Origin: Pelagerythrobacter marensis | GTDB taxonomy: Bacteria > Pseudomonadota > Alphaproteobacteria > Sphingomonadales > Sphingomonadaceae | Direction: 5' to 3' | DNA: 64,000 nucleotides | Assembly (NCBI RefSeq): GCF_001028625.1 | Contig: NZ_CP011805.1 | Coordinates: 1,178,001-1,242,000, forward strand | Shown: in pieces, positions 43,358-51,854 of the stretch | Layout of the letters: each line of letters opens with the position of its first letter | How positions within the stretch are numbered: position 1 is the stretch's first letter | Translations under genes and position numbers: made by a program | Notes under the pieces: generated by a model | What the model was told of the DNA's origin: nothing | What the model saw: the letters and a program-made list of their open reading frames with translations, nothing else | The model's database searches: none

Positions 43358-43398
43358 AGGCAAGGTTGGCCGCCTGAGCGACCGCGACAATGGCCGCG

Positions 43399-45696
43399 CT
43401 AGAACCGGTTGTCCTTCGGGAAGCCCTGCGGCGGCAGGCGGCCGGCGGCGCCGCGCGCGACCTTCCATTGCCAGATCTCGTTCTCCGTCCGGGTGCGCCC
43501 GGTTTCGCCGCCCATCGTCCAGCTCAGGCCATCGGCCAGGGTGAACGTCGTCGCGTCGCTCAGCCCCCCGTCGCGATAACGTTGCAGCATGACCCCCTGG
43601 CCCCGCGCGAGCATCGGCAGTTCTTCGAGATTGAAGACCACCAGCTTGCGATTGTCGCCGACGACCGCGACGTGATCGTGTGCATCGGCAATCTCGCGCA
43701 CCACGCGCAGCTTGGCCCCGCCCTTGAGGTTGACGACCTGCCGCCCCTTGCGCGTTTCGGCCAGGATCTCCTCGGTCGCGGCGGCAAAGCCCTTGCCCGT
43801 CGTCGCGGCGAGCAGGAGCTGCCCCTTGGGCCGATGGACGACGAGGCCCACGATCTGCGCCTCCGGGTCCATGTCGATCATATTGCGGATCGGTTCGCCG
43901 AACCCGCGCGCGCCCGGCAGCTTGTCCGCACCGAGGGTGAAGATCCGCCCGTCGTCCGCCGCCACCAGCAGTTTATCGGTCGTCTGCGCATGGAGCGCAT
44001 AGGCCGGCCCGTCGCCTTCCTTGAACTTCCAGTCGCTGTCGAGATCGGCGTGCCCCCTGGCCCCGCGGATCCAGCCCTTCTGCGACAGGATCACCGTGAC
44101 CGGTTCCTTCTCTATCATCGCGTCCATGCTGAACTCGACCGCGGGGGCGGCCTCGGCGATCGTCGTGCGACGGCGGCCGAGCGGGGTATCTTCGGCATAT
44201 TCCTTGCGCAGCGCGGCCAGATCGCGCTTCAGCCGGGTGCGCTGGCGGGCCGGGCTGCCGAGCAGCTTTTCCAGCTCCTCCTGTTCCTTCAGCAGGTCGG
44301 CCTTTTCCTGCCGCAGCTGCATTTCCTCCAGCTTGCGCAGGGACCGCAGGCGCATGTTGAGGATCGCTTCGGCCTGCCGCTCGGTCAGCTCGAATTCGGC
44401 CATCATCACCGGCTTCGGCTCGTCCTCCCCCCGAATGATCTCGATCACCCGGTCGAGATTGAGGAAGGCGGCGATATAGCCTTCGACCAGTTCCAGCCGG
44501 CGGGCGATCTGGTCGAGCCGATGGCGGCTGCGGCGCTGGAGCACGTCGATCTGGCTCTGCACCCAGCGGGTCAGCAGTTCTTTCAGCCCCATGACCATCG
44601 GCGTTCGGCCCATGCCGTCCGACACGTCGAGCACGTTGAGATTGAGGCCGAAGCGCGTTTCCAGGTCGCTCAGCTTGTAGAGCGATTCCTTGAGCAGTTC
44701 GGGATCGACATTGCGGCTGCGCGGCACGAAGACGAGCCGGATGTTCTCGTCGCTCTCGTCGCGGATGTCCTCCAGGATCGGCAGCTTCTTGTCGGCGATC
44801 AGCTGGGCGACCTGTTCGATCAGCTTGCCCTTGGGCACCTGATAGGGGATTTCGCTGACGACGAGCTGCCATTGCCCGCCGCCCAGCCGCTCTATCCCCG
44901 CGTCGCGATCTTCGGCCTTCTCCGCCTCCGCCGCGTGAAACCGGGCGCGAATACGGAACGATCCGCGGCCCGTTTCATAAGCGTGGGCAATGGCTTCCGG
45001 GCTGTCGACCACCAGCCCGCCGGTGGCGAAATCCGGCCCCTGGAACAGCTCCATCAGCCGGGCATGTTCGACATGCGGATTGTCGATCAGTTCCAGCGTC
45101 GCGTCGATCACTTCGGCCACGTTGTGGCTGGGGATGTTGGTCGCCATGCCCACCGCGATCCCGCTGGCCCCATTGGCAAGCAGGTTGGGGAACAGGCCGG
45201 GAAAGACCTCCGGCTCGCTTTCCTCGCCATTATAGGTCGGGATGAAATCGACCGTCCCTTCGTCCAGCCCCTCCATCAGGCGCAGGGCGGTCTTCGTCAG
45301 GCGCGCTTCGGTATAGCGGTAGGCGGCGGCGTTATCGCCGTCGATATTGCCGAAGTTCCCCTGCCCTTCCACCAGCGGATAGCGCAGGGCGAAATCCTGC
45401 GCGAGGCGGACCATCGCATCGTAAACGCTGGCATCGCCGTGCGGGTGATACTTGCCGATCACGTCGCCGACCACCCGGGCGGATTTCTTGAACGCATCGG
45501 TCGGGTTCAGCTTGAGCTGACGCATGGCCCACAGCAGCCGGCGATGGACCGGCTTCAGCCCGTCGCGCAGATCGGGCAGCGAACGCGCGGTGATGGTCGA
45601 CAGGGCATAGACCAGATAGCGTTCTTCCAGCGCGGAATCGAACGGCGCATCGACGATCGCGTCGAAGGGGTCTTTTTCGTCTTCAATGGTGGCCAT
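43399..45696 (-). CDS. parC: DNA topoisomerase IV subunit A
   Basis: A 765-residue type IIA topoisomerase subunit that decatenates daughter chromosomes. The N-terminal 5Y-CAP region has LPDLRDGLKPVHRRLLWAM, KYHPHGDASVYDAM and the catalytic Tyr in AAAYRYTEARLTKTA. The C-terminal propeller is shorter than in GyrA and lacks a clear GyrA box, which supports ParC. The position matching quinolone-contact Ser80 of E. coli ParC is Ala here (GDASVYD). The start at 45696 (MATIEDEKDPFDAIV) is the likely one. Confidence 0.95.
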   Translation of the reverse strand: MATIEDEKDPFDAIVDAPFDSALEERYLVYALSTITARSLPDLRDGLKPVHRRLLWAMRQLKLNPTDAFKKSARVVGDVIGKYHPHGDASVYDAMVRLAQDFALRYPLVEGQGNFGNIDGDNAAAYRYTEARLTKTALRLMEGLDEGTVDFIPTYNGEESEPEVFPGLFPNLLANGASGIAVGMATNIPSHNVAEVIDATLELIDNPHVEHARLMELFQGPDFATGGLVVDSPEAIAHAYETGRGSFRIRARFHAAEAEKAEDRDAGIERLGGGQWQLVVSEIPYQVPKGKLIEQVAQLIADKKLPILEDIRDESDENIRLVFVPRSRNVDPELLKESLYKLSDLETRFGLNLNVLDVSDGMGRTPMVMGLKELLTRWVQSQIDVLQRRSRHRLDQIARRLELVEGYIAAFLNLDRVIEIIRGEDEPKPVMMAEFELTERQAEAILNMRLRSLRKLEEMQLRQEKADLLKEQEELEKLLGSPARQRTRLKRDLAALRKEYAEDTPLGRRRTTIAEAAPAVEFSMDAMIEKEPVTVILSQKGWIRGARGHADLDSDWKFKEGDGPAYALHAQTTDKLLVAADDGRIFTLGADKLPGARGFGEPIRNMIDMDPEAQIVGLVVHRPKGQLLLAATTGKGFAAATEEILAETRKGRQVVNLKGGAKLRVVREIADAHDHVAVVGDNRKLVVFNLEELPMLARGQGVMLQRYRDGGLSDATTFTLADGLSWTMGGETGRTRTENEIWQWKVARGAAGRLPPQGFPKDNRF

Positions 45697-45796
45697 GCCA
45701 CTGGTCCTAGCAGCGCCACGGGCTAGCTAGAAGAGCGGAACCGCGCGCTTTCCCCACGCGTTGACGGGGCAAATGGAAACGACAGGAGAATTTCCC

Positions 45797-46339
45797 ATGG
45801 CACGCGCACTCATTCTCGCCACCGACGGCTTCGAACAGTCCGAACTTCTCGGCCCCCGCGACAATCTGGAGGAAGCCGGAATCGACACGACCATCGCCAG
45901 TCTGGAAGATGGCGAAATTCGCGGCTGGGATCAGAAGGACTGGGGCAAGAGCGTCAAGGTCGATCTTACCGTGGGCGAAGTCGAAGTCGGCGATTACGAC
46001 GCGCTCGTCCTGCCCGGCGGCCAGATCAACCCGGACGTGCTGCGGATGAACGATGACGCCGTGGCGCTGGTCCGCCGCTTTGCCGACGCGGGCAAGACGG
46101 TCGCGGCGATCTGTCACGCCCCCTGGCTGCTGGCCGAAGCCGGTCTGATCGACGGCAAGACGGTGACGAGCTGGCCTTCGATCCGCACCGACCTGAAGAA
46201 CGCCGGTGCCAATGTGGTCGATCAGGAAGTCGCCGAAGACGGCATTTTCATCACCAGCCGCAAACCGGACGATATTCCCGCCTTTTCGAAAGCGATCATC
46301 GCCCGGTTGCGAGACGGGCAGGAACGCCAGGCCGCCTGA
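45797..46339 (+). CDS. PfpI/DJ-1-family type 1 glutamine amidotransferase-like protein
   Basis: A 180-residue DJ-1/PfpI-fold protein. The nucleophile-elbow Cys is in VAAICHAPWLLAEA. The oxyanion segment LVLPGGQINPDVLRM and the Glu at GFEQSELLGP match the YhbO/PfpI branch. Members act as glyoxalases or protein/nucleic acid deglycases, or as proteases; which one cannot be decided. CAGGAG lies 8 bases before the start. A terminator lies between its end and the histidine kinase on the other strand. Confidence 0.92.
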   Translation: MARALILATDGFEQSELLGPRDNLEEAGIDTTIASLEDGEIRGWDQKDWGKSVKVDLTVGEVEVGDYDALVLPGGQINPDVLRMNDDAVALVRRFADAGKTVAAICHAPWLLAEAGLIDGKTVTSWPSIRTDLKNAGANVVDQEVAEDGIFITSRKPDDIPAFSKAIIARLRDGQERQAA

Positions 46340-46365
46340 CCGGGCCGCTCCGCAACTATCTGAAC

Positions 46366-46395
46366 GGGCCCGTCGCAGTGCGCGGCGGGCCCTTT
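46366..46395. terminator. Bidirectional hairpin terminator
   Basis: GGGCCCGTCGC with GCGGCGGGCCC (one G-T pair), a 5-base loop, then TTT on the plus strand. It separates the convergent PfpI-like gene and histidine kinase. Confidence 0.75.
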
Positions 46396-46396
46396 C

Positions 46397-47578
46397 TCAC
46401 GCGGCCGGTTTGCCCGCCTCGATCGCGGTCGGGTCGCGTCGGGGAATGGCCAGGGTGAAGCGCGTTTCGTTCTCGTCGGAGACGACGTCCAGCGCGCCGC
46501 CATGCAGCCGCGCGATTTCGCTGGCGATGAACAGGCCGAGGCCCAGCCCTTTCTGCCCTTCGCGGAAATCGGCGCGATAGAACGGCTCGAACAGCCGATC
46601 GCGCGCATCCGCCGGGATCGGATCGCCGCCGTTGGCGATCGACAGACGAAACTCGTCGTTCGTAGTGTGCGCTTCCAGAACTATCGGCAGGTCCGGGGCA
46701 CCGTGCGAAATGGCATTGCCGAGCAGGTTGGACGCGAGCTGACCGATCCGCGCCGGGTCGCAGTCGACTGCCCGATCAAGCGCCATCGAAACCTGAAACT
46801 CGCGGCGCGGAGCGATGGCGCGGCTTTCGGCCAGGACCTGCTCCAGCGTTTCCTGCAGCGGCGCATCGGCGATCTTCTGCACCGCCAGCCCGCCGCCGAG
46901 CCTGCCGCGGGCGAAATCCATCACGTCGTCGATCAGGCGGTTGGCGCGCACGATGCTGCCGTCCATCTCGCGCAGGATCAGATGCTCGCGGTCGCCCAGC
47001 CCCTCGCATCGCCGGATCAGGCGCGTGCCGGCCTCCAGCGCGGCCAGCGGATTGCGCAAGTCGTGGCCCAACACGGCGATGAACTGATCGCGCAGTTCGA
47101 TCGCCTCGTGCTCGCTCTTCGCCTGCGTTTCGGCCTTGATGCGTGCTTCTATCAGGCTGCGTTCGAACGTTCGCCGATCGACCGCCTTGAACACGGTGAG
47201 GCGGGTGAACAGGTGCCGATCCCCCTCCCCCCGCCGTTCCGCCGCATTGGCGATCACCGGTATCTTGTTGCCTCCAGCATCGACCAGATCGAGCGCGATT
47301 TCGTGCACGAACCCCTGAAGCCGCAGCAGCGGGGCGAGGTGCGTTTCGAAGGCGATCTTCCCGCCGAAGCTCAGGATCTCGTGCACCGTGTGGCCGAGCA
47401 GCGCATCATCGTTACGCCCGATCCAGTCGCACAGGGTCCTGTTCATCTTGACGATCCGGCCATCGGGCGAAAGCGACAGGTAACCGCATGGCGCGTTGTC
47501 GTAGAGGTCCTTCAGGTCCTCCGCCGGGGGGTCGTCGTGGGCTGCTGCGGGGTCAGACAAAGGCGCGGATCGCTCCAA
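46397..47578 (-). CDS. PAS-domain sensor histidine kinase, RsbQ-associated type
   Basis: A 393-residue cytoplasmic kinase. The N-terminal PAS domain (LYDNAPCGYLSLSPDGRIVK, then WIGRNDDALLGHTVHEILS, then GKIAFETHLAPLLRLQG) is of the kind linked to RsbQ-type hydrolases. HisKA has the phospho-acceptor His in VLGHDLRNPLAAL (about residue 175). The HATPase domain has NLLGNAISHG and GLGLGLFIASEIARLHGG. There is no membrane segment and no adjacent response regulator. The start is TTG at 47578, or TTG at about 47560; both overlap the hydrolase gene. Confidence 0.9.
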   Translation of the reverse strand: MERSAPLSDPAAAHDDPPAEDLKDLYDNAPCGYLSLSPDGRIVKMNRTLCDWIGRNDDALLGHTVHEILSFGGKIAFETHLAPLLRLQGFVHEIALDLVDAGGNKIPVIANAAERRGEGDRHLFTRLTVFKAVDRRTFERSLIEARIKAETQAKSEHEAIELRDQFIAVLGHDLRNPLAALEAGTRLIRRCEGLGDREHLILREMDGSIVRANRLIDDVMDFARGRLGGGLAVQKIADAPLQETLEQVLAESRAIAPRREFQVSMALDRAVDCDPARIGQLASNLLGNAISHGAPDLPIVLEAHTTNDEFRLSIANGGDPIPADARDRLFEPFYRADFREGQKGLGLGLFIASEIARLHGGALDVVSDENETRFTLAIPRRDPTAIEAGKPAA

Positions 47579-48350
47579 TAACCTGGTCTGGCGCGCTCAG
47601 GTTCGGGCAGTGGCCCGTGGCATCGAGCATGACGAAGGTGCTGTTCGGCAGGTTCTGGTGCACATATTCGCCGACGCACTGCGGCGCGATCACATCCTCC
47701 CGGCATTGCAGCACCAGGGTGCGCGCGGTGACCCGCGCCAGATCGTCGCGGTTGTCGGAAAAGAACGTGACCCCGGCAAATTCGCGCGCGATATCGGGAT
47801 CGGTGTTGCAGAAACTGTTGGTCAGCCGCTCGCCCAGTTCGGGCCGGTCGGCATTGCCCATGATCGTCGGCCCCATCGCGGTCGACCAGCCCAGGTGATT
47901 CTCTGCCAGAAACTCCAGCAGTTCCTCGATCTGGTCGTGCGAGAAACCGCCGGCGTAATCGCCATCGTCGATATAGCGCGGCGAAGGGCCGACCATCACG
48001 AGGTCGGAGAACATCCCGGGCGCTGCGATTCCCGCCAGCGCGCCGATCATTGCGCTGACCGAATGGCCGACGAAAATCGCATCCTCCAGCGCAAGCGCGC
48101 GGCCGATTTCCACCACGTCGGCGGCATAGCCGTCGAGCGAGCCGTATCGCGCGGAATCGTACTGGCTCAGATCGGACTGCCCTGCCCCGACATAGTCGAA
48201 CAGGACAATGCGGAAATCGTCCGCGAACGCGCTCGCTACATCTTTCCACATCGTCTGGTCGCAGCCGAACCCGTGGGCGAAGACCATCGTCCGCGCCCCC
48301 GTGCCGGAGATCTGGACATTGTTGCGGCGGAATACTTCGGTTGGGCCCAT
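47553..48350 (-). CDS. RsbQ-type alpha/beta hydrolase
   Basis: A 265-residue alpha/beta hydrolase of the RsbQ/KAI2-D14-like family. VFAHGFGCDQTMW carries the oxyanion region, the nucleophile Ser is in VGHSVSAMIG, the Asp in CREDVIAP, and the His in DATGHCPNLSAP. In Bacillus, RsbQ is needed by the PAS phosphatase RsbP for energy-stress signalling. Here the gene overlaps a PAS-histidine kinase by up to 26 bases, a functional analogue of that pair. The small ligand or substrate is unknown. Confidence 0.92.
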   Translation of the reverse strand: MGPTEVFRRNNVQISGTGARTMVFAHGFGCDQTMWKDVASAFADDFRIVLFDYVGAGQSDLSQYDSARYGSLDGYAADVVEIGRALALEDAIFVGHSVSAMIGALAGIAAPGMFSDLVMVGPSPRYIDDGDYAGGFSHDQIEELLEFLAENHLGWSTAMGPTIMGNADRPELGERLTNSFCNTDPDIAREFAGVTFFSDNRDDLARVTARTLVLQCREDVIAPQCVGEYVHQNLPNSTFVMLDATGHCPNLSAPDQVIGAIRAFV

Positions 48351-48416
48351 CGCCCGCTATGTAACGACTTGTTCAGGAAAGCGATAGCCAGTCCCGCTCG
48401 CGGGGATAGAGCGGCG

Positions 48417-48752
48417 TCACAATACGCTCATATCCCGGCTTTCGGACGGGATCTGGACTTCCAGCCCGTCAAGCTCGGCGCTCAGCAGGATCTGGCAGGA
48501 AAGCCGGCTGGTCCGCTGGACCCCGGCGGCGAGGTCGAGCATGTCCTCTTCCTCCTCGCTCGCTTCGGGCAGGCGGGCGAACCATTCGGCGGCGACGATC
48601 ACGTGGCAGGTGGAACAGGCCATCTGCCCTTCGCATGTCCCCTCCAGCGGCATCCCTGCGGCCTGCGCCAGTTCGAGCAGGGGCGTGCCTTCGGCGCCCT
48701 CGGCTTCGGTCACCGCGCCGCGCGCCGAAACGAACCGCACCCGCACGCTCAC
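48417..48752 (-). CDS. Adrenodoxin-type [2Fe-2S] ferredoxin
   Basis: A 111-residue ferredoxin. The cluster ligands are in GTCEGQMACSTCHV (C-x5-C-x2-C) and a distal Cys in RLSCQI. The adrenodoxin-type acidic helix EASEEEEDMLDL lies between them. Roles in the family include Fe-S assembly and P450 electron supply. It starts with GTG overlapping the stop of the cysteine desulfurase gene (GTGA), so translation is coupled; the context favours Fe-S biogenesis. FprA at 17377 is a candidate reductase. Confidence 0.94.
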   Translation of the reverse strand: MSVRVRFVSARGAVTEAEGAEGTPLLELAQAAGMPLEGTCEGQMACSTCHVIVAAEWFARLPEASEEEEDMLDLAAGVQRTSRLSCQILLSAELDGLEVQIPSESRDMSVL

Positions 48753-49828
48753 ACCCCCTGCGCCTCCGCCGCGGCGATGATCTGCTCCGCCCCGCTTTCA
48801 AGCTGTTCGATCGTGGTATAGCGGCCGAAGCCGATACGAATGGCAGTCTTCGCCTCCGCATCCGAGAGGCCGATGGCTTTCAGCACGTGGCTCGTCTTGC
48901 CCGAACCGCTGGCGCAGGCCGATCCGGCGGAGAACATGACTTCGCGGCATTCGCTCATCAGCCGGGCGACATCGAGCCCCTCGCGGCGGATGGAAAGGTT
49001 GCCGTGCCAGCGGGCATCGGCGCTGCCGTTGAGCGTCCAGCCGGAAAACAGCTCGCGCGCGCGGTTCCACAGCGTTTCGATATGGGCCGCGTCGTCTTCC
49101 CGCCGATCCTTCGCCACTTGCGCCGCCGCGCCGAAAGCGGCGCAGAGCGCGGGGCTGAGCGTTCCCGACCGCAGGCCTTCCTGCAATCCGCCGGTGACTT
49201 GCGGGTCGAGGTCCAGCCCGTCGCGCACCCATAGCGCGCCGATCCCCTTCGGCCCGTGCATCTTGTGCGCGCTGATCGCGATCATATCGGCGGCGGGCAC
49301 GTCCATCTTGCCGCAGGCCTGGACCGCATCGCACAGGAACAGCGCGCCCTGTTCGCGGGCCCTTTGCGCCCACCTGGCCGCCGGCTGGATCGTCCCGATC
49401 TCGTTATTGACCGCCATGACCGCGATCAGGCCGATATCGGCGGGCAGGTCGGCAGCAGGATCGGTCAGCCCCTCGCCATCAACCGGGATCTCGCTCGCCT
49501 GGCCCAAGGCCAGCGCGGTATCGCGAACCGCCGCATGTTCGATGGCGGACAGGGCGATCCCCGCCTTTCGATGCGCCGCCGATCCGCGCATGGCGAGGTT
49601 CACCGCCTCGCAGGCATTGCCGGTGAAGATCACCCGCCCGCCCGGCGGCAGAAGCGCAGCGACGCGATCGCGTGCCACCTCCACCGCGGCAGCCGCCTGC
49701 CGCCCCATTCGATGCGGGCTGTGGGGATTGGCGAAGGCCGTGCCTTCGGGGCCGTCGAGCCAGCGCAGCATTTCCTCGCGCGCTTCGGGCGCGAGCGGGG
49801 TGGTCGCCTGATAATCGAGATAGATCAT
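48749..49828 (-). CDS. Cysteine desulfurase (NifS/IscS-like)
   Basis: A 359-residue PLP enzyme that moves sulfur from cysteine to Fe-S or thiolation partners. MIYLDYQATTPLAPEARE is the start. The PLP Lys is in SAHKMHGPKGIGAL, preceded by the aspartate of FLCDAVQACGK. The catalytic Cys loop is FSAGSACASGSGKTSHVL. The C-terminal region ends RIGFGRYTTIEQLE. It is the second of two tandem paralogues, on the same strand as the one at 49842-50879, and is coupled to the ferredoxin gene. Confidence 0.94.
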   Translation of the reverse strand: MIYLDYQATTPLAPEAREEMLRWLDGPEGTAFANPHSPHRMGRQAAAAVEVARDRVAALLPPGGRVIFTGNACEAVNLAMRGSAAHRKAGIALSAIEHAAVRDTALALGQASEIPVDGEGLTDPAADLPADIGLIAVMAVNNEIGTIQPAARWAQRAREQGALFLCDAVQACGKMDVPAADMIAISAHKMHGPKGIGALWVRDGLDLDPQVTGGLQEGLRSGTLSPALCAAFGAAAQVAKDRREDDAAHIETLWNRARELFSGWTLNGSADARWHGNLSIRREGLDVARLMSECREVMFSAGSACASGSGKTSHVLKAIGLSDAEAKTAIRIGFGRYTTIEQLESGAEQIIAAAEAQGV

Positions 49829-49841
49829 CGGCCTGCCATAG

Positions 49842-50879
49842 TCATCGGCAGAGCGATGTCCATGCCGCCGCGAAGCGTTCCAGTTCATCCTGCGTCGTGC
49901 TCCAGCCCAGACTGACGCGGATCGTGCGCGCCGCGACATCGTCCGCCACCGCGAAAGCATCGAGAACGCGGCTTTTCTTCAATGTGCCGGAGGAACAGGC
50001 GCTGCCCGCCGAAACCGCGAAACCCATCGCGTCAAGCCGGATCAGCAGCGCCTGCGCGCTCATCGACGGATGGGCGAGCGCGAGGATATGGGCCGCCTGC
50101 TCCCCGCCCGGCGCAACGCGGACCCCGGCCAGCTCCGCGGCGAAGGCGTCCCGCTCGGCAGCGTCGGTCCGCCAGTCGCCGGCAAAGTCGAGCGCCGCGG
50201 CAAAGCCCATGATCGCGGGCAGGTTCTCGGTACCGGGGCGATAGCCGCGCTCGTGCCCGCCGACCGGCTCCAGCAGCGCGAAGTCGCGCACCAGCAGCGC
50301 CCCGATGCCCACCGGGCCGCCCAGCTTGTGCGCGGACACGACCGCCATGTCGCAATCGGGCAAGGCGATCTTGCCCGCCGACTGCGCGCAATCGGCAAGC
50401 AGCAGCCCGCCCGCGCTGCGCACGCGCTCCCCCGCAGCAGCCTGTTGCAAAACGATCGTCCCCGTTTCGGGATTGAGATGCTGGATGGCGACAAGCGATC
50501 TGCCCTCCCCCGCCAGCACCGTATCGAGCGCGGCAGTCTCCACCGCGCCTTCGTGCATTGGCAGCACCGCGGCATCGGGCGCGGCACGAAACACCGCGTC
50601 GTGCTCTGCGGCGCTGACCGCGCGCCGCTCGGCCTTGGCCCGACCCAGCGCGATCGCCAGCGCCTCGCTCGCGCCCGAAGTGAAGATCACTTCCCCCTCC
50701 CACGCCAGCGCGCGCTTCACCCGTTCGCGCGCATCCTCCAGCGCGGCCTTGGCCTTGCGCCCTTCGGCATGGGGGCTGGATGGGTTGGCCCAAAGCCGCA
50801 TACCATCCTCCATCGCGGCCCGCGCTTCGGGCCGGAGGGGGCTGGTGGCGGCATGATCGAGATAGATGCGGTCGGAAAT
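49842..50879 (-). CDS. Cysteine desulfurase paralogue, probable ATT start
   Basis: A PLP-dependent cysteine desulfurase. The PLP Lys is in VVSAHKLGGPVGIGALL, with LLADCAQSAGK before it. The Cys loop is VSAGSACSSGTLKKSRVL, and the tail is RVSLGWSTTQDELERFA. The conserved N-terminal strand, IYLDHAATSPLRPEARAAM, is in frame before the first ATG (50823). No ATG, GTG or TTG is in frame before that strand; ATT at 50877-50879 gives the family-like start SDRIYLDHAAT. If ATG 50823 or 50813 were used, that strand would be lost. The tandem paralogue at 48749 is downstream. Confidence 0.85.
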   Translation of the reverse strand: MSDRIYLDHAATSPLRPEARAAMEDGMRLWANPSSPHAEGRKAKAALEDARERVKRALAWEGEVIFTSGASEALAIALGRAKAERRAVSAAEHDAVFRAAPDAAVLPMHEGAVETAALDTVLAGEGRSLVAIQHLNPETGTIVLQQAAAGERVRSAGGLLLADCAQSAGKIALPDCDMAVVSAHKLGGPVGIGALLVRDFALLEPVGGHERGYRPGTENLPAIMGFAAALDFAGDWRTDAAERDAFAAELAGVRVAPGGEQAAHILALAHPSMSAQALLIRLDAMGFAVSAGSACSSGTLKKSRVLDAFAVADDVAARTIRVSLGWSTTQDELERFAAAWTSLCR

Positions 50880-51004
50880 CGGATGTCTCTCGCTAGGCGG
50901 GAAAGTGCCGCGGTGATTGCGATTTTGCTCGGGCGCACTATATAGCCCGGCACCTCGCGCGCGCCAGCCGTGCGATTATCAGCTCTAGCAGGTGCCACCC
51001 GCCC

Positions 51005-51661
51005 ATGCCCTCAGTGATCTTTCCCGGCCCCGAAGGCCGCCTCGAAGGCCGTTTCTCTCCGCCCCCGCGCCCGCGTGCGCCGGTCGCAATGATCCTCCAC
51101 CCGCACCCCCAGGGGGGCGGCACGATGAACGAACGGATCACGCAGCGGCTCTACAAGACGTTCGTCGATCGCGGCTTCGCAACGCTGCGGTTCAATTTTC
51201 GCGGCGTCGGCCGCAGCCAGGGCAGCTTCGACAACGGCGTGGGCGAATTGTCCGATGCCGCCGCCGCGCTCGACTGGGTCCAGTCGATCCATCAGGAAGC
51301 GCAGGTCACCTGGGTCGCCGGGGTCAGCTTCGGCGCCCTGATCGGCATGCAGTTGCTGATGCGCCGGCCCGAAATTCGCGGCTTCATCTCGATCGCGCCA
51401 CCCGCCAATATGTACGATTTCAGCTTCCTGGCCCCCTGCCCGGCGAGCGGCATCTTCGTCCAGGGCGCAGCCGACAGCGTGGTGCAGCCGGCAGCCGTGA
51501 CCAAGCTGGTGGAAAAACTGCGCACGCAGAAGCACATCACCATCCATCACGAGGAAATCCCGCGCGCCAATCACTTCTTCGAAAACGAGATCGACGAACT
51601 GATGGGCTCGGTGGACAACTACCTCGATTTCCGGCTCGACCCGTCCTGCCCGATCAAGTGA
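51005..51661 (+). CDS. Alpha/beta hydrolase (COG2945-like)
   Basis: A 218-residue alpha/beta hydrolase. HPHPQGGGTMNERI lies near the start, as in this widespread uncharacterised group. FNFRGVGRSQGSFDNGVGE and the nucleophile Ser in GVSFGALIG follow. The acid-base residues come late (GAADSVVQPA; NHFFEN). The family resembles dienelactone-type or short-chain esterases; the substrate is unknown. It is divergent from the cysteine desulfurase operon, and the 125 bases between hold both promoters. Confidence 0.9.
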   Translation: MPSVIFPGPEGRLEGRFSPPPRPRAPVAMILHPHPQGGGTMNERITQRLYKTFVDRGFATLRFNFRGVGRSQGSFDNGVGELSDAAAALDWVQSIHQEAQVTWVAGVSFGALIGMQLLMRRPEIRGFISIAPPANMYDFSFLAPCPASGIFVQGAADSVVQPAAVTKLVEKLRTQKHITIHHEEIPRANHFFENEIDELMGSVDNYLDFRLDPSCPIK

Positions 51662-51667
51662 CCGCAC

Positions 51668-51702
51668 GCCCCCTTTCGGCCGCCTGAGCGCCGAAGGGGG
51701 GC
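51668..51702 (+). terminator. Hairpin after the alpha/beta hydrolase
   Basis: GCCCCCTTTCGGC pairs with GCCGAAGGGGGGC (one G-T pair) around a 9-base loop, 6 bases after the stop. No T-run follows, so it may be a Rho-independent terminator variant or an mRNA stabiliser. Confidence 0.5.
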
Positions 51703-51854
51703 TGCGCACCCCTGGGGACTGCCCGGGATTCTCCATCACGTTGCGACCTGCAACTCGAAACGGTTAGGCGCTAACAGCGTAACGTTGTATCATTCCTGTC
51801 GCGGGAGGACTTGCCCCGGCTTGCCGAGGGCAAACCGGAGAGAGGAGTGTCCCG

